Positions 1-6,038 of a DNA stretch of 24,394 nucleotides are shown here, in pieces. Source of the DNA: a virus; the IMG/VR virus record IMGVR_UViG_3300025131_008852, positions 1-24,394 of that record, one strand, 5' to 3'. The notes beneath the pieces were generated by a model, which saw only the letters and a list, made by a program, of their open reading frames with translations, was not told where the DNA came from and searched no databases. Both the position numbers and the translations under genes were made by a program. Position 1 is the stretch's first letter. Each line of letters begins with the position of its first letter.

Positions 1-28
1 ACTCTTTTACACACCTTTACATTCGAAC

Positions 29-48
29 GTTGCACGTTCTCGTGCAGC
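29..48. repeat. Hairpin / operator-like dyad
   Basis: GTTGCACG, loop TTCT, CGTGCAGC forms an 8-bp stem with one G-U pair. An overlapping dyad, GAACGT-TGC-ACGTTC (25-39), is a perfect inverted repeat of operator type. No gene begins close by, so its target is unknown. Confidence 0.45.
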
Positions 49-81
49 GGACACAATTCATCTGAACAAGACATCTGGACA

Positions 82-101
82 TGGCTGGATGTGGCTGGAT
101 G
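82..101 (+). repeat. Tandem 10-bp repeat
   Basis: TGGCTGGATG occurs twice head to tail without mismatch (82-91 and 92-101), inside a G/T-rich stretch that lacks a gene. Confidence 0.6.
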
Positions 102-398
102 GCATCATGATATCTGGGTTGGGGATAACCCATGTGGCCATAGGAAATGTAACCAGCCAAGACGTGGGTGGATGGGATATGTGCTGGGAGGTTATGTGGG
201 CCTGTCTGCTACTGGGAGGGGTGTCTGCTGCTGGGGGCTGAAGTGATGTCGATACAGCACGTTCTCGCCGCGGCCTTTGGACAGTCGCCCTATTATAGTG
301 ACATTCTCATGTAAATATTCTCCAATTGTGATAGAATGTAATAAGGTTCTCGAGCTTAATATATTTCGCCTAGGCCCTCTTCTATGCGAACCGTCTTT

Positions 399-572
399 TC
401 AAATATTTGAACATTCTTGTGATGCATCCCCATCCTTTTCCTTCATCATGATTTTCAACAGGAGCTCTGCCTCTTTTTCTGTCATTTGGAATAGTCGTCG
501 CACCAGTTTATACCGGACGGCCCCCATCGGACGATTCATAACCAGCTCTATCAGTTGTTTCTTGTTGCACAT
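399..572 (-). CDS. Small hypothetical protein (57 aa)
   Basis: The minus strand reads ATG at 572 to TGA at 399 and gives a 57-residue, mostly helical, charged protein beginning MCNKKQLIELVMNRPMGAVR. The main support is an ideal ribosome-binding site, AGGAGG, seven bases before the ATG. A candidate promoter with ATACTTAT lies about 50 bp upstream (618-625). I do not recognise the family. Its size and strong start suggest a small early phage protein of the kind that acts on host machinery, but that is inference. A plus-strand open frame over the same bases has no ribosome-binding site and an implausible composition. Confidence 0.7.
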   Translation of the reverse strand: MCNKKQLIELVMNRPMGAVRYKLVRRLFQMTEKEAELLLKIMMKEKDGDASQECSNI

Positions 573-617
573 GTTTTGCCTCCTTGTGTTGGTGCTTTAG
601 CAGCATCCTTTTCATAT

Positions 618-648
618 ATAAGTATGGCCGTCGTTCAGAAATACACAA
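618..648 (-). promoter_or_regulatory. Candidate early promoter for the 57-aa gene
   Basis: On the minus strand TTGTGT (643-648) is followed after 16 nt by CATACT (621-626) within ATACTTAT (618-625). The 16-nt spacing and ATACTTAT are shared with the candidate promoters at 5588-5618, 5918-5948 and 6590-6620. It points toward the gene starting at 572. Confidence 0.45.
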
Positions 649-676
649 AAAAGCCCCATTATTTACAATCCTTAAC

Positions 677-889
677 ATGAAGAAACAGCTAGACAAGACC
701 AGCCGCAAGAAAAGGGGACCGACACCCGGAACCAGCTATCCAAAGAAAGAGGAAAGGGATGCGTCCCATCAGGAAATCGCAAATGTGTTTGGTTTGACCA
801 GGATGAGAATCGGCCAAATCGAGAAGGGTATCAAAGAAAAACTACAACACAACCCTGTATTGCGTGAGCTTTGGTTGAATGACACATGA
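677..889 (+). CDS. Solo sigma-70 region 4-like HTH protein (70 aa)
   Basis: Residues 30-68 look like region 4.2 of a housekeeping sigma factor: SHQEIANVFGLTRMRIGQIE, then KGIKEKLQH and a closing LRELWL. The F-G-L-T-R-x-R-I-x-Q-I-E core and K-L-x-H spacing match the helix-turn-helix that reads the -35 element in RpoD-type sigma factors. Regions 2 and 3 are absent; only about 29 basic and Pro/Gly residues precede it. A longer frame opens at 584, but its extra N-terminus is hydrophobic and unrelated, so the ATG at 677 is preferred. No clear ribosome-binding site precedes it. The likely role is a regulator touching phage DNA or host RNA polymerase. A late-type motif begins 10 nt after its stop. 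The fold is fairly sure; the role is inferred. Confidence 0.8.
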   Translation: MKKQLDKTSRKKRGPTPGTSYPKKEERDASHQEIANVFGLTRMRIGQIEKGIKEKLQHNPVLRELWLNDT

Positions 890-898
890 ACAACGGTA

Positions 899-919
899 CC
901 AGTGTTAAGTAGGGCCGCC
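899..919 (+). promoter_or_regulatory. Weak late-type motif (CCAGTGTTAAGTAGGGCCGCC)
   Basis: CCAGTGTTAAGTA resembles the CCAGTATCTAAA motif found before late cistrons and is followed by GGGCCGCC, much as the 9860 copy is followed by GGCGCCGCC. It lies between the sigma-like gene and the gene at 946. It is the weakest family member along with 8180. Confidence 0.35.
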
Positions 920-929
920 ATCCGGCCCC
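913..929 (+). promoter_or_regulatory. Leader hairpin before the 354-aa gene
   Basis: GGGCCG, loop CCATC, CGGCCC is a perfect 6-bp GC stem directly after the late-type motif and about 16 nt before the ATG at 946. It has no U-tract, so it is more likely a leader structure than a terminator. Confidence 0.45.
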
Positions 930-945
930 CACCGGAGCCGTCAGA

Positions 946-2010
946 ATGCCAAAGCTAGTTGCACCCAAACAAATACAGAAATGGACAAAAGACTGGTGGA
1001 AGATGTCAGACCACCAACGCAAAGTTGCGATGTTGGGTCTGGAAGGTGAAGACCTAGCAAAGCTAAAAGAAGCTCAGGCCAAGATTGAACAGGATGAAGC
1101 AGAAGGTCATGAGTACCTGAGAGAGGTTCCTGCTTCTGCCTTTGAACCTCAGGATATTCTAGGCGCCATAAGTGGCGGTGGCTATCGAGGAATGCTGGAA
1201 AAGTATGAAGACATTGGAAAGACACCCAAAGCCCTCTCCATGATTGAAGCCATGGACCTATTGGCCTTCTTGCTCCCGGGAGTTGCAGGTGTTGCAGCTA
1301 AAGGTAAGCAGCACCGCAGAATAAGCAAGATGCGCGGTCGTCCAAAGTACAAATCCAAAAAGGGCAAACCCACCCCGAAAGCTCCCCCGAAAGTAGAAGC
1401 TGCACAGAAAATGCTTAAAGAAATGGAAGACTTTGATAAACCGATGACCTATGGTCCGCCCCGGGTGGCCCGGGTCAAGTCAGACCTAGAGAGGCAGATT
1501 GAGGCAGAGGGTAAGAGCATCGACGCAGACCTCACCGCAGTAATCAAGAAGCGTAAGCAGCGTATCAAAGAGGCTGCTGACCGTGATATTGTACAGGCTG
1601 CAGCAGACAAAGCCAAAGAGCCAAAGGTCACTGAGCCCGGTACCCCCATGGGGGTGACGCGTGCGGATAGGGCAAGGCGTGGTGCTGTTGATGCTACGAA
1701 GTCCAAGGCTGTAAAAGACCACCTGTCTGGTGTTAAGCCTAAGGGTCCGGTATCCAGATGGTCTGAGGATGAGCTAGTATTCCACATCTACGATGCTTCA
1801 AATGAGACAACAAGTAGGGCAGCCTACCAAGAGCTGGCGAACAGGATTGAGCAGGGCATCTTAGACCGTGCCTTCAAGAAGGGTGCAAAGGCGCAGAAAA
1901 CCCAGGCTAAGCTTGATGCACTGAAGCCTGCCGTGTTCAAACGTATGCAGGAACTAATATCTCGGGCAAATGCGCGGCTAGGGCGTCCACCTAAGTCCAC
2001 GCTACATTAG
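946..2010 (+). CDS. Hypothetical protein, paralogue of the next gene (354 aa)
   Basis: I do not recognise a family. The N-terminal 45 residues, including MSDHQRKVAML (20-30), resemble those of the next gene (MSEKEKKVAML), so the two are paralogues. Residues 99-119 (MIEAMDLLAFLLPGVAGVAA) are hydrophobic, followed by a strongly basic Lys/Pro segment (about 128-150) and a charged helical C-terminal half. GGAG lies about 11 nt before the ATG, after a hairpin. The composition, a hydrophobic helix plus long Lys/Ala-rich helices, resembles internal virion proteins, but it could equally be a DNA-associated protein. Confidence 0.85.
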   Translation: MPKLVAPKQIQKWTKDWWKMSDHQRKVAMLGLEGEDLAKLKEAQAKIEQDEAEGHEYLREVPASAFEPQDILGAISGGGYRGMLEKYEDIGKTPKALSMIEAMDLLAFLLPGVAGVAAKGKQHRRISKMRGRPKYKSKKGKPTPKAPPKVEAAQKMLKEMEDFDKPMTYGPPRVARVKSDLERQIEAEGKSIDADLTAVIKKRKQRIKEAADRDIVQAAADKAKEPKVTEPGTPMGVTRADRARRGAVDATKSKAVKDHLSGVKPKGPVSRWSEDELVFHIYDASNETTSRAAYQELANRIEQGILDRAFKKGAKAQKTQAKLDALKPAVFKRMQELISRANARLGRPPKSTLH

Positions 2011-2014
2011 GGGA

Positions 2015-2033
2015 AATAGATGGTCGTGCTAAG
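2015..2033 (+). repeat. Flank repeat copy 1 (AATAGATGGTCGTGCTAAG)
   Basis: It begins five bases after the stop of the 354-aa gene and recurs with one base missing at 3293-3310, just at the stop of the next gene. The pair suggests that gene and downstream flank were duplicated together. Confidence 0.65.
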
Positions 2034-2052
2034 ACACAATGCTGGAGCCACA

Positions 2053-3297
2053 ATGCCAAACCAAGACACACCCAGGTCAGAACAAATCGAAGACTTCCTC
2101 AAAAACTGGTCTAATATGTCAGAGAAAGAGAAGAAGGTGGCCATGTTGATGGCTGACCCTGAGCTGTTGGATGCGCTGAGAGAGGAGCTCAATAAACACA
2201 TCAGCCAAATCGCCCCCAAGGACCACCTGAAGCGTAGACGTGATGAGGATAATGAGCGGGCCCGCATTCGCCAGTTGAATCGTAAGGCATCGGGTGTTGT
2301 GGCGTCTCCTTTGTTCGACCTGACCGACCTTATCCCGGGCAAGGCTATCGCCAAACTTGGTATAGGTGCTGGTGGTTCTGTGTTCGCTAAGCTGGCCCGG
2401 GAATTTGTTGAGGCCGGGTCCGAAGTGACTCAGAAGAAGGCTGAGAAGGAGCTTACGGAAGTCATTGTAGAGCAGCTCACCCAGAATCATCTAAGGCATA
2501 AGCTGCCTCCCCCGACCGGCGAACAGGTAAAGCAACTGTTCAACCGGCAGGTAGATAAGGCCAGGGCCCTTGTCAAAGGTGTCCCCATCAAGAAGTCCGC
2601 ACCCAAGAAGGCACCCCGGAAGAATGCCGGCAGAACCACCGCTGCCGGCACCCGGCTCACCAAGGAGGAGATTGCCAGCGACAACAAGTTGATGGAGGCC
2701 GCAAGGTTGCGAGCAGAGGAGCTTGCCAGCCGAGCACCCCTGAAACCGCGTCCGGAGCCGCCCATGACACCTGCTGGAGAAGCACGGTTCAAAGAGCTTC
2801 GTGACAAACTGGCCGCAGCGGTCAAGGACTCGTTGGCCCTAGATGCAAAGAAAGCTGCCGCCAAAGCGACTAAGAAGGAGGCGGAAGACGCTGCGGCAGC
2901 TACGGCAAGAGAGGCTGCCGCCTCAGCCGCCAAAGAGGCAGCTTACAAGGCGGGTGCCCCCGCTCGGGATGCGGCACCTGCATGGCTTGAAAAACTCGAC
3001 ATCCTGAAGATGCTTGGCTCGGCTGGGCGTGGGGGCTTCCGCAAGCGTCTTCGCAGGGCTACATCCCACCTTGAGCGGAAAGAAGTCCTTGAAGAAATCT
3101 TCGATGACATCAGCATGCAGGTTGAGCGTGCGGCAAAGACTGCGGGTGTCGACATTGAGGATGTCATCAAGACCATCGCGGACAAGACCGACGAGGTTGT
3201 GAACTACCTAGCCCAAGGCAGCCGGTCGTTAATCATGCGGGACCATGGCGCCAAACTGCGTGAAGAGGCGGCAAAGAAAGTGCTGAAAAAGCAATAG
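2053..3297 (+). CDS. Hypothetical protein, paralogue of the previous gene (414 aa)
   Basis: The start at 2053 is chosen because GGAG lies six bases upstream and the encoded MPNQ start parallels MPKL of the paralogue; an in-frame ATG at 2020 lies inside the flank repeat and has no better signal. The shared N-terminal domain covers about residues 10-48. A moderately hydrophobic, Gly-rich segment follows (about 85-115), then basic Lys/Pro linkers and an Ala/Lys/Glu-rich helical stretch (about 252-302) that should be a long helix or coiled coil. The DNA of that stretch is clearly more GC-rich than the late genes. It converges on the GIY-YIG gene with only eight bases between. Function unknown; internal virion protein is one possibility. 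Confidence 0.85.
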   Translation: MPNQDTPRSEQIEDFLKNWSNMSEKEKKVAMLMADPELLDALREELNKHISQIAPKDHLKRRRDEDNERARIRQLNRKASGVVASPLFDLTDLIPGKAIAKLGIGAGGSVFAKLAREFVEAGSEVTQKKAEKELTEVIVEQLTQNHLRHKLPPPTGEQVKQLFNRQVDKARALVKGVPIKKSAPKKAPRKNAGRTTAAGTRLTKEEIASDNKLMEAARLRAEELASRAPLKPRPEPPMTPAGEARFKELRDKLAAAVKDSLALDAKKAAAKATKKEAEDAAAATAREAAASAAKEAAYKAGAPARDAAPAWLEKLDILKMLGSAGRGGFRKRLRRATSHLERKEVLEEIFDDISMQVERAAKTAGVDIEDVIKTIADKTDEVVNYLAQGSRSLIMRDHGAKLREEAAKKVLKKQ

Positions 3298-3310
3298 ATG
3301 TCGTGCTAAG
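3293..3310 (+). repeat. Flank repeat copy 2 (AATAGATGTCGTGCTAAG)
   Basis: This is the second copy of the sequence at 2015-2033, with one G deleted. It spans the stop codon of the 414-aa gene and the last codons of the convergent GIY-YIG gene. Confidence 0.65.
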
Positions 3311-3659
3311 GCTTAACCGGCACGTTCTTCTCACCAATCGGCCCTGCGAATAGTTTGGCCAACGGATTGTTTTTGACATTGGTGAGTTTTTGCCCATATT
3401 TTGCAGCAGCATCCACAATTGCCTGCTTTTCCTTCTTTCCAAGCTGCTTTTTGGTGCAGATTTCCATAATTTGGAACGATAGGTCTTCAGGTTTTGTGAA
3501 AACAGCCTGCAAACCGGGATTGTGATGTTTTTTTGCTAACAAAGAGGTCAAATGGCCGTTCCAGCGCATGAAAATATCACTCGATTTCCCAACATAGACG
3601 TGACCTGAGGGTTTGTGGGTTATCAAATATATTCCTATGAAGTGTGGGCGCCTTCTCAT
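3306..3659 (-). CDS. GIY-YIG nuclease-domain protein (117 aa)
   Basis: This is a small free-standing GIY-YIG endonuclease. From the start at 3659, GIY is at residues 9-11, YVG at 22-24, the R-W-x-x-H pair at 32-36 and the likely metal-binding Glu at 77 in LGKKEKQAI, all with usual family spacing. The ATG overlaps the upstream stop as ATGA (3656-3659), which makes it better than the ATG three codons earlier. It is the last gene of a run of overlapping minus-strand genes. Family members cut DNA as homing enzymes, repair nucleases or host-DNA degraders; the sequence does not decide between these. No intron or DNA-binding extension is visible, so target choice may depend on another operon protein. 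Confidence 0.88.
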   Translation of the reverse strand: MRRRPHFIGIYLITHKPSGHVYVGKSSDIFMRWNGHLTSLLAKKHHNPGLQAVFTKPEDLSFQIMEICTKKQLGKKEKQAIVDAAAKYGQKLTNVKNNPLAKLFAGPIGEKNVPVKP

Positions 3660-4354
3660 ACTAAGCACAGGTCGATATGGGTTCCATGTTTGTCATGAAA
3701 GTTTTCGGTATAGAAGATTTTGATTCTGTCACGAATTTGTTCAACTTCTCGGACCTTGCAACCCTCAATTCGGGCCACGTCTCGTGTCGATATCTCCCCA
3801 AGAAGCCACATTAGGACATGGGAACCAAACTCAGCAGCCAACAGCTGAAAAGTTTCAGCCCAGATTAGCAATTTTTCTGGGCTGTGTTTCGAAACTGTTG
3901 AACTATGTGAGTTAAAACCAATTGCACCACCGGTCCCCTGTGCCATGGCTGTCATAAAGTTTCCACTTTCCTCATGTAGATACTCTTCAATTGCATCTTT
4001 CAGTCGGTGCCTCTTTGCCTCTTTCTCATCAAACTTTTTGTCACGTTTCAGACATGCCAAAGCAATCCATCTCATCATTGTTGCATGGAGAATCGTTGGT
4101 CGACCCTGTTGAATTTGCTTCATTATTGTCATTTGTGTCTCTTCAACCAATACGTCCCTGCCACAAAGCCTGTCGGCAAACCTGAGGAGTGTTCCGCAAT
4201 TGGGATGCCACCTCAGGGCAGAAATCTGTTTTGATGTGCACTTGGGATGCGCACAAGTCCCGCACTGTGAAGGGTGTTCAAACTCTCTGATGTAAAGATA
4301 CTTGAGCCCATGTTCTTCACATAACTTGTGGTCATACCAGGTTGCACGTTCCAT
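3656..4354 (-). CDS. Cys-rich protein with possible C-terminal HTH (232 aa)
   Basis: The first 64 residues contain C12, H15, C31, C34, C39, C53 and C64, including CGTCAHPKC, which would suit one or two zinc sites. The middle is helical and charged. Residues about 185-212 (STRDVARIEGCKVREVEQIR and following) resemble a helix-turn-helix. Its ATG overlaps the previous stop by one base as TAATG, with GAGG seven bases upstream, so translation is probably coupled. No named family is recognised. DNA or RNA binding is a reasonable inference from zinc ligands plus HTH, next to a nuclease gene. Confidence 0.85.
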   Translation of the reverse strand: MERATWYDHKLCEEHGLKYLYIREFEHPSQCGTCAHPKCTSKQISALRWHPNCGTLLRFADRLCGRDVLVEETQMTIMKQIQQGRPTILHATMMRWIALACLKRDKKFDEKEAKRHRLKDAIEEYLHEESGNFMTAMAQGTGGAIGFNSHSSTVSKHSPEKLLIWAETFQLLAAEFGSHVLMWLLGEISTRDVARIEGCKVREVEQIRDRIKIFYTENFHDKHGTHIDLCLV

Positions 4355-4980
4355 TACGCTTCCTCTGAAATATGTTCAACACCGGCCTTATACTCTTTGA
4401 CAATCGCCCTTTTTGTCTTCTTGTCGAGTTCTTCATCAAGCAAGTGATGGAACATTTGAATAATGCTGACCATTTCGCGGGCTGCACCAACAACAGTTTG
4501 ATTGTCTTCTGTCATATCCAATTCAACATTGGCTCGCAGAACCTCAATCCTGAAGAGCCAAAGTGGTAACACCTCAGCAATCAGTTTGTGCTTGGTCGTC
4601 AGTGTTACCATTTGTGTGTCTTTCATGATGTCATTTAACTGTGAAAGCTCAGCAAACCAAATGGCCATGGCCGCAACAAATGACGGGACCTGCCCAAGCT
4701 TTTTTGCTTCGGAGTGTGCTGTCACCTCAAGCGTTGCTGCCATTTCTTTAAGCGCATCAACAAAAACAGCTTCCACGACGTATTTGGGTGGTGTGCTTTC
4801 ATACGTCAGAACACCTTTGCCTTCCTCATCGGTGTAGAGCTTTGGTCCATTGTGATGAAGTTCTGGGTGTTTTTCTTCCATGTGGTCGAAAAAGACGGCC
4901 TGTTCCACTGTTTCATCACAGACCGGGCAAGTTGCCGTAGATTTTGATGCCACAACCTTCTCTGTTTTTACCTGTTTCAT
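4354..4980 (-). CDS. Protein with N-terminal C2H2 zinc finger (208 aa)
   Basis: CPVC at residues 18-21, followed by H33 and H38, forms a C-x2-C-x11-H-x4-H site, a single C2H2-type finger. The remaining 165 residues are predicted mostly helical, with hydrophobic segments (for example 102-112 and 131-145) that look like packed helices rather than membrane spans. GGGAG lies eight bases before the ATG, and the start overlaps the upstream stop as ATGA. I do not know the family. A nucleic-acid or protein-binding adaptor is possible. Confidence 0.87.
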   Translation of the reverse strand: MKQVKTEKVVASKSTATCPVCDETVEQAVFFDHMEEKHPELHHNGPKLYTDEEGKGVLTYESTPPKYVVEAVFVDALKEMAATLEVTAHSEAKKLGQVPSFVAAMAIWFAELSQLNDIMKDTQMVTLTTKHKLIAEVLPLWLFRIEVLRANVELDMTEDNQTVVGAAREMVSIIQMFHHLLDEELDKKTKRAIVKEYKAGVEHISEEA

Positions 4981-5261
4981 CTGTGTGCTCCCTTTTTGCT
5001 TTGCCTAGGGGTTACCATGGCTACCTTCTTCTTGGGCTTCTCAGCCACTTCTGGCGACCACACATCAGCCAGTGATTTGTGTTTGGATGCCATCTTTATA
5101 AGGATTTTTCTCTCCCTAGCGACCAGGTAACCTCTAGCTGCAAAGGCATTCCGGAATGCATAGACTGTGTTTAGTAGTTTGATGCCGATATCTGGGCATG
5201 CAAAGACATCCATCAAAAGCTTCAAGTCAGCGTAGTTTTTCTCTCTATTTCTATTACTCAT
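4977..5261 (-). CDS. Hypothetical protein (94 aa)
   Basis: A helical N-terminal part (MSNRNREKNYADLKLLMDVF) is followed by a basic C-terminal tail ending TPRQSKKGAHR. GGAG lies seven bases before the ATG. The gene overlaps both neighbours by four bases (ATGA), which fixes the frame and supports coupled translation. No domain is recognised; the basic tail hints at nucleic-acid contact. Confidence 0.8.
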   Translation of the reverse strand: MSNRNREKNYADLKLLMDVFACPDIGIKLLNTVYAFRNAFAARGYLVARERKILIKMASKHKSLADVWSPEVAEKPKKKVAMVTPRQSKKGAHR

Positions 5262-5443
5262 TCTTCTTCTCCATGTGTGTATTTCTCTACTAATCCATCC
5301 CTGAAATCATTATATAAGTCGCACACTGCCTCAAACAGTTTGGGGTCAGTATATTCCAGGAACAGTGATTCCAGCACTTTATGGCTGAGGTGGTTTAGTT
5401 CCCGTCTTTCTTCTTGCGTCAGGAGATTGATGTCAAACTTCAT
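5258..5443 (-). CDS. Small acidic helical protein (61 aa)
   Basis: It begins MKFDINLLTQEERRELNHLS and ends in a run of Glu, and is almost all helix-forming. The ribosome-binding site is weak (GAGA), but the ATG overlaps the previous stop as ATGA, so it probably depends on reinitiation. Family unknown. Confidence 0.75.
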   Translation of the reverse strand: MKFDINLLTQEERRELNHLSHKVLESLFLEYTDPKLFEAVCDLYNDFRDGLVEKYTHGEEE

Positions 5444-5568
5444 CGCTTTTTCTCTAGCTTGGATAGTTTCTCTTTGATGATTTCGATGTCATTGCGAAGA
5501 ATGCCAACCATCTCCTTTATGTATCTCAGTCTATCTAGGATTCTTTGTTTTTCTTTTTCGTTTGTCAT
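5440..5568 (-). CDS. Small coiled-coil protein, first gene of the operon (42 aa)
   Basis: ATG at 5568 to TGA at 5440 gives MTNEKEKQRILDRLRYIKEM and a further 22 residues with heptad-like spacing of I and L, a short coiled coil. It has the best ribosome-binding site in the operon (GGAGGGGAG) and overlaps the next ATG by four bases. It follows a candidate promoter (5588-5618). Its function is unknown; it may be a dimerising partner or a leader cistron for the coupled operon. Confidence 0.75.
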   Translation of the reverse strand: MTNEKEKQRILDRLRYIKEMVGILRNDIEIIKEKLSKLEKKR

Positions 5569-5587
5569 TTTTCTCCCCTCCATAGTT

Positions 5588-5618
5588 ATAAGTATCTGCT
5601 TCTTTCGGAAAGCTTCAA
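5588..5618 (-). promoter_or_regulatory. Candidate promoter for the minus-strand operon
   Basis: On the minus strand TTGAAG (5613-5618) is followed after 16 nt by GATACT (5591-5596) inside ATACTTAT (5588-5595), then CTATG (5581-5585), then the ribosome-binding site of the 42-aa gene. The -35-like element overlaps the stop codon of the HTH gene (5615-5617) and lies in a 20-bp block repeated in mirror image at 5908-5927. Confidence 0.55.
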
Positions 5619-5628
5619 TCTTTTTTCA
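5609..5628. repeat. Perfect 20-bp inverted repeat, left arm
   Basis: AAAGCTTCAATCTTTTTTCA is the exact reverse complement of 5908-5927. The two arms enclose the HTH gene. This arm contains the gene's last codons (KKD and stop) and the -35-like part of the operon promoter. Confidence 0.9.
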
Positions 5629-5857
5629 TTTCTGCGAAAAAATACGAAAAATACTCGTCAATGGCTATCCTGTGCTTCTGTACAAACTTCACCTTTTTTG
5701 CCCTGTCCATTCCATGAAACACCTCAGGTATTATTTTAGGCAACATCCTTATGTAGGCGTTGTTGATGACAATGCTAACACCACTCACTGATAGGCCCAT
5801 TTTGTCGCCTATCTCGGCAAGAGATGCCTTAAAAAGAAGTTTTGATGCGTGTGCCAT
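5615..5857 (-). CDS. Small HTH regulator flanked by inverted repeats (80 aa)
   Basis: Residues 12-38, SLAEIGDKMGLSVSGVSIVI and following, read as a helix-turn-helix of the sigma-region-4/transposase-resolvase kind. The rest is basic and helical and ends FFAEMKKD. AGGA lies about 11 nt before the ATG, a weak start signal. The gene sits alone between the minus-strand operon and the divergent plus-strand region. Its 3' end lies inside one arm of a perfect 20-bp inverted repeat, and the other arm is about 50 bp upstream of its ATG. The likely role is a transcription regulator of the two outward promoters and possibly of itself. It is not a recognised named repressor. Confidence 0.8.
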   Translation of the reverse strand: MAHASKLLFKASLAEIGDKMGLSVSGVSIVINNAYIRMLPKIIPEVFHGMDRAKKVKFVQKHRIAIDEYFSYFFAEMKKD

Positions 5858-5894
5858 TTGACTAAGTATCCTGTCAAAACTGAAATCTCGCCTT

Positions 5895-5906
5895 TTTTTA
5901 TAAAAA
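5895..5906. repeat. AT palindrome TTTTTATAAAAA
   Basis: This perfect 12-bp palindrome lies just inside the right arm of the inverted repeat, 38 bp upstream of the HTH gene. It could serve as an A/T-rich -10 region or an operator; nothing decides between them. Confidence 0.4.
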
Positions 5907-5907
5907 G

Positions 5908-5927
5908 TGAAAAAAGATTGAAGCTTT
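5908..5927. repeat. Perfect 20-bp inverted repeat, right arm
   Basis: TGAAAAAAGATTGAAGCTTT is the exact reverse complement of 5609-5628 and carries the -35-like TTGAAG of the plus-strand candidate promoter. Confidence 0.9.
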
Positions 5928-5948
5928 TGTGTTAAACACCATACTTAT
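5918..5948 (+). promoter_or_regulatory. Candidate plus-strand promoter, mirror of 5588-5618
   Basis: TTGAAG (5918-5923), 16 nt, CATACT (5940-5945) inside ATACTTAT (5941-5948), then two bases and CTATG (5951-5955). Block, spacing and CTATG match the minus-strand module. It reads into a stretch without an intact gene (5956-6403) and then the holin-like gene. Confidence 0.5.
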
Positions 5949-6038
5949 TCCTATGATAAACATACTAACTATTAACGATTGCAAACCCAAATCCATTTAA
6001 ATGCTAATTCTATCTTTGACATTCTACAAGTCTTCTGA

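Larger units (their letters stand above)
1..398. other. Gene-poor left end with short repeats
   Basis: No convincing gene was found here on either strand. The stretch holds a strong hairpin (29-48), an exact 10-bp tandem repeat (82-101) and an imperfect 17-nt direct repeat (203-219 and 222-238, 14 of 17 matching). GCACGTTCTCG occurs near the left edge (32-42) and again near 254-264. The plus strand is unusually rich in G and T from 70 to 240, unlike the coding regions. It could be a control or packaging region, but nothing here proves that. Confidence 0.4.

Noticed and set aside
89-241. 50-codon plus-strand frame with hydrophobic residues
   Set aside because: It comes from the G/T-rich repeat stretch, lacks a ribosome-binding site, and its Gly/Trp content reflects the repeats.
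277-600. 107-codon plus-strand open frame
   Set aside because: It is antisense to the 57-aa gene that has an AGGAGG site, and its Ser/Phe-rich translation is typical of an antisense shadow.
2020-2052. Upstream in-frame start for the 414-aa protein
   Set aside because: It falls inside the duplicated flank repeat; the ATG at 2053 has GGAG at good spacing and matches the paralogue's MP start.
5609-5927. Insertion sequence bounded by the 20-bp inverted repeats
   Set aside because: No target-site duplication outside the arms, and the 80-aa gene lacks transposase catalytic residues. The match continues beyond the arms as promoter-like sequence.
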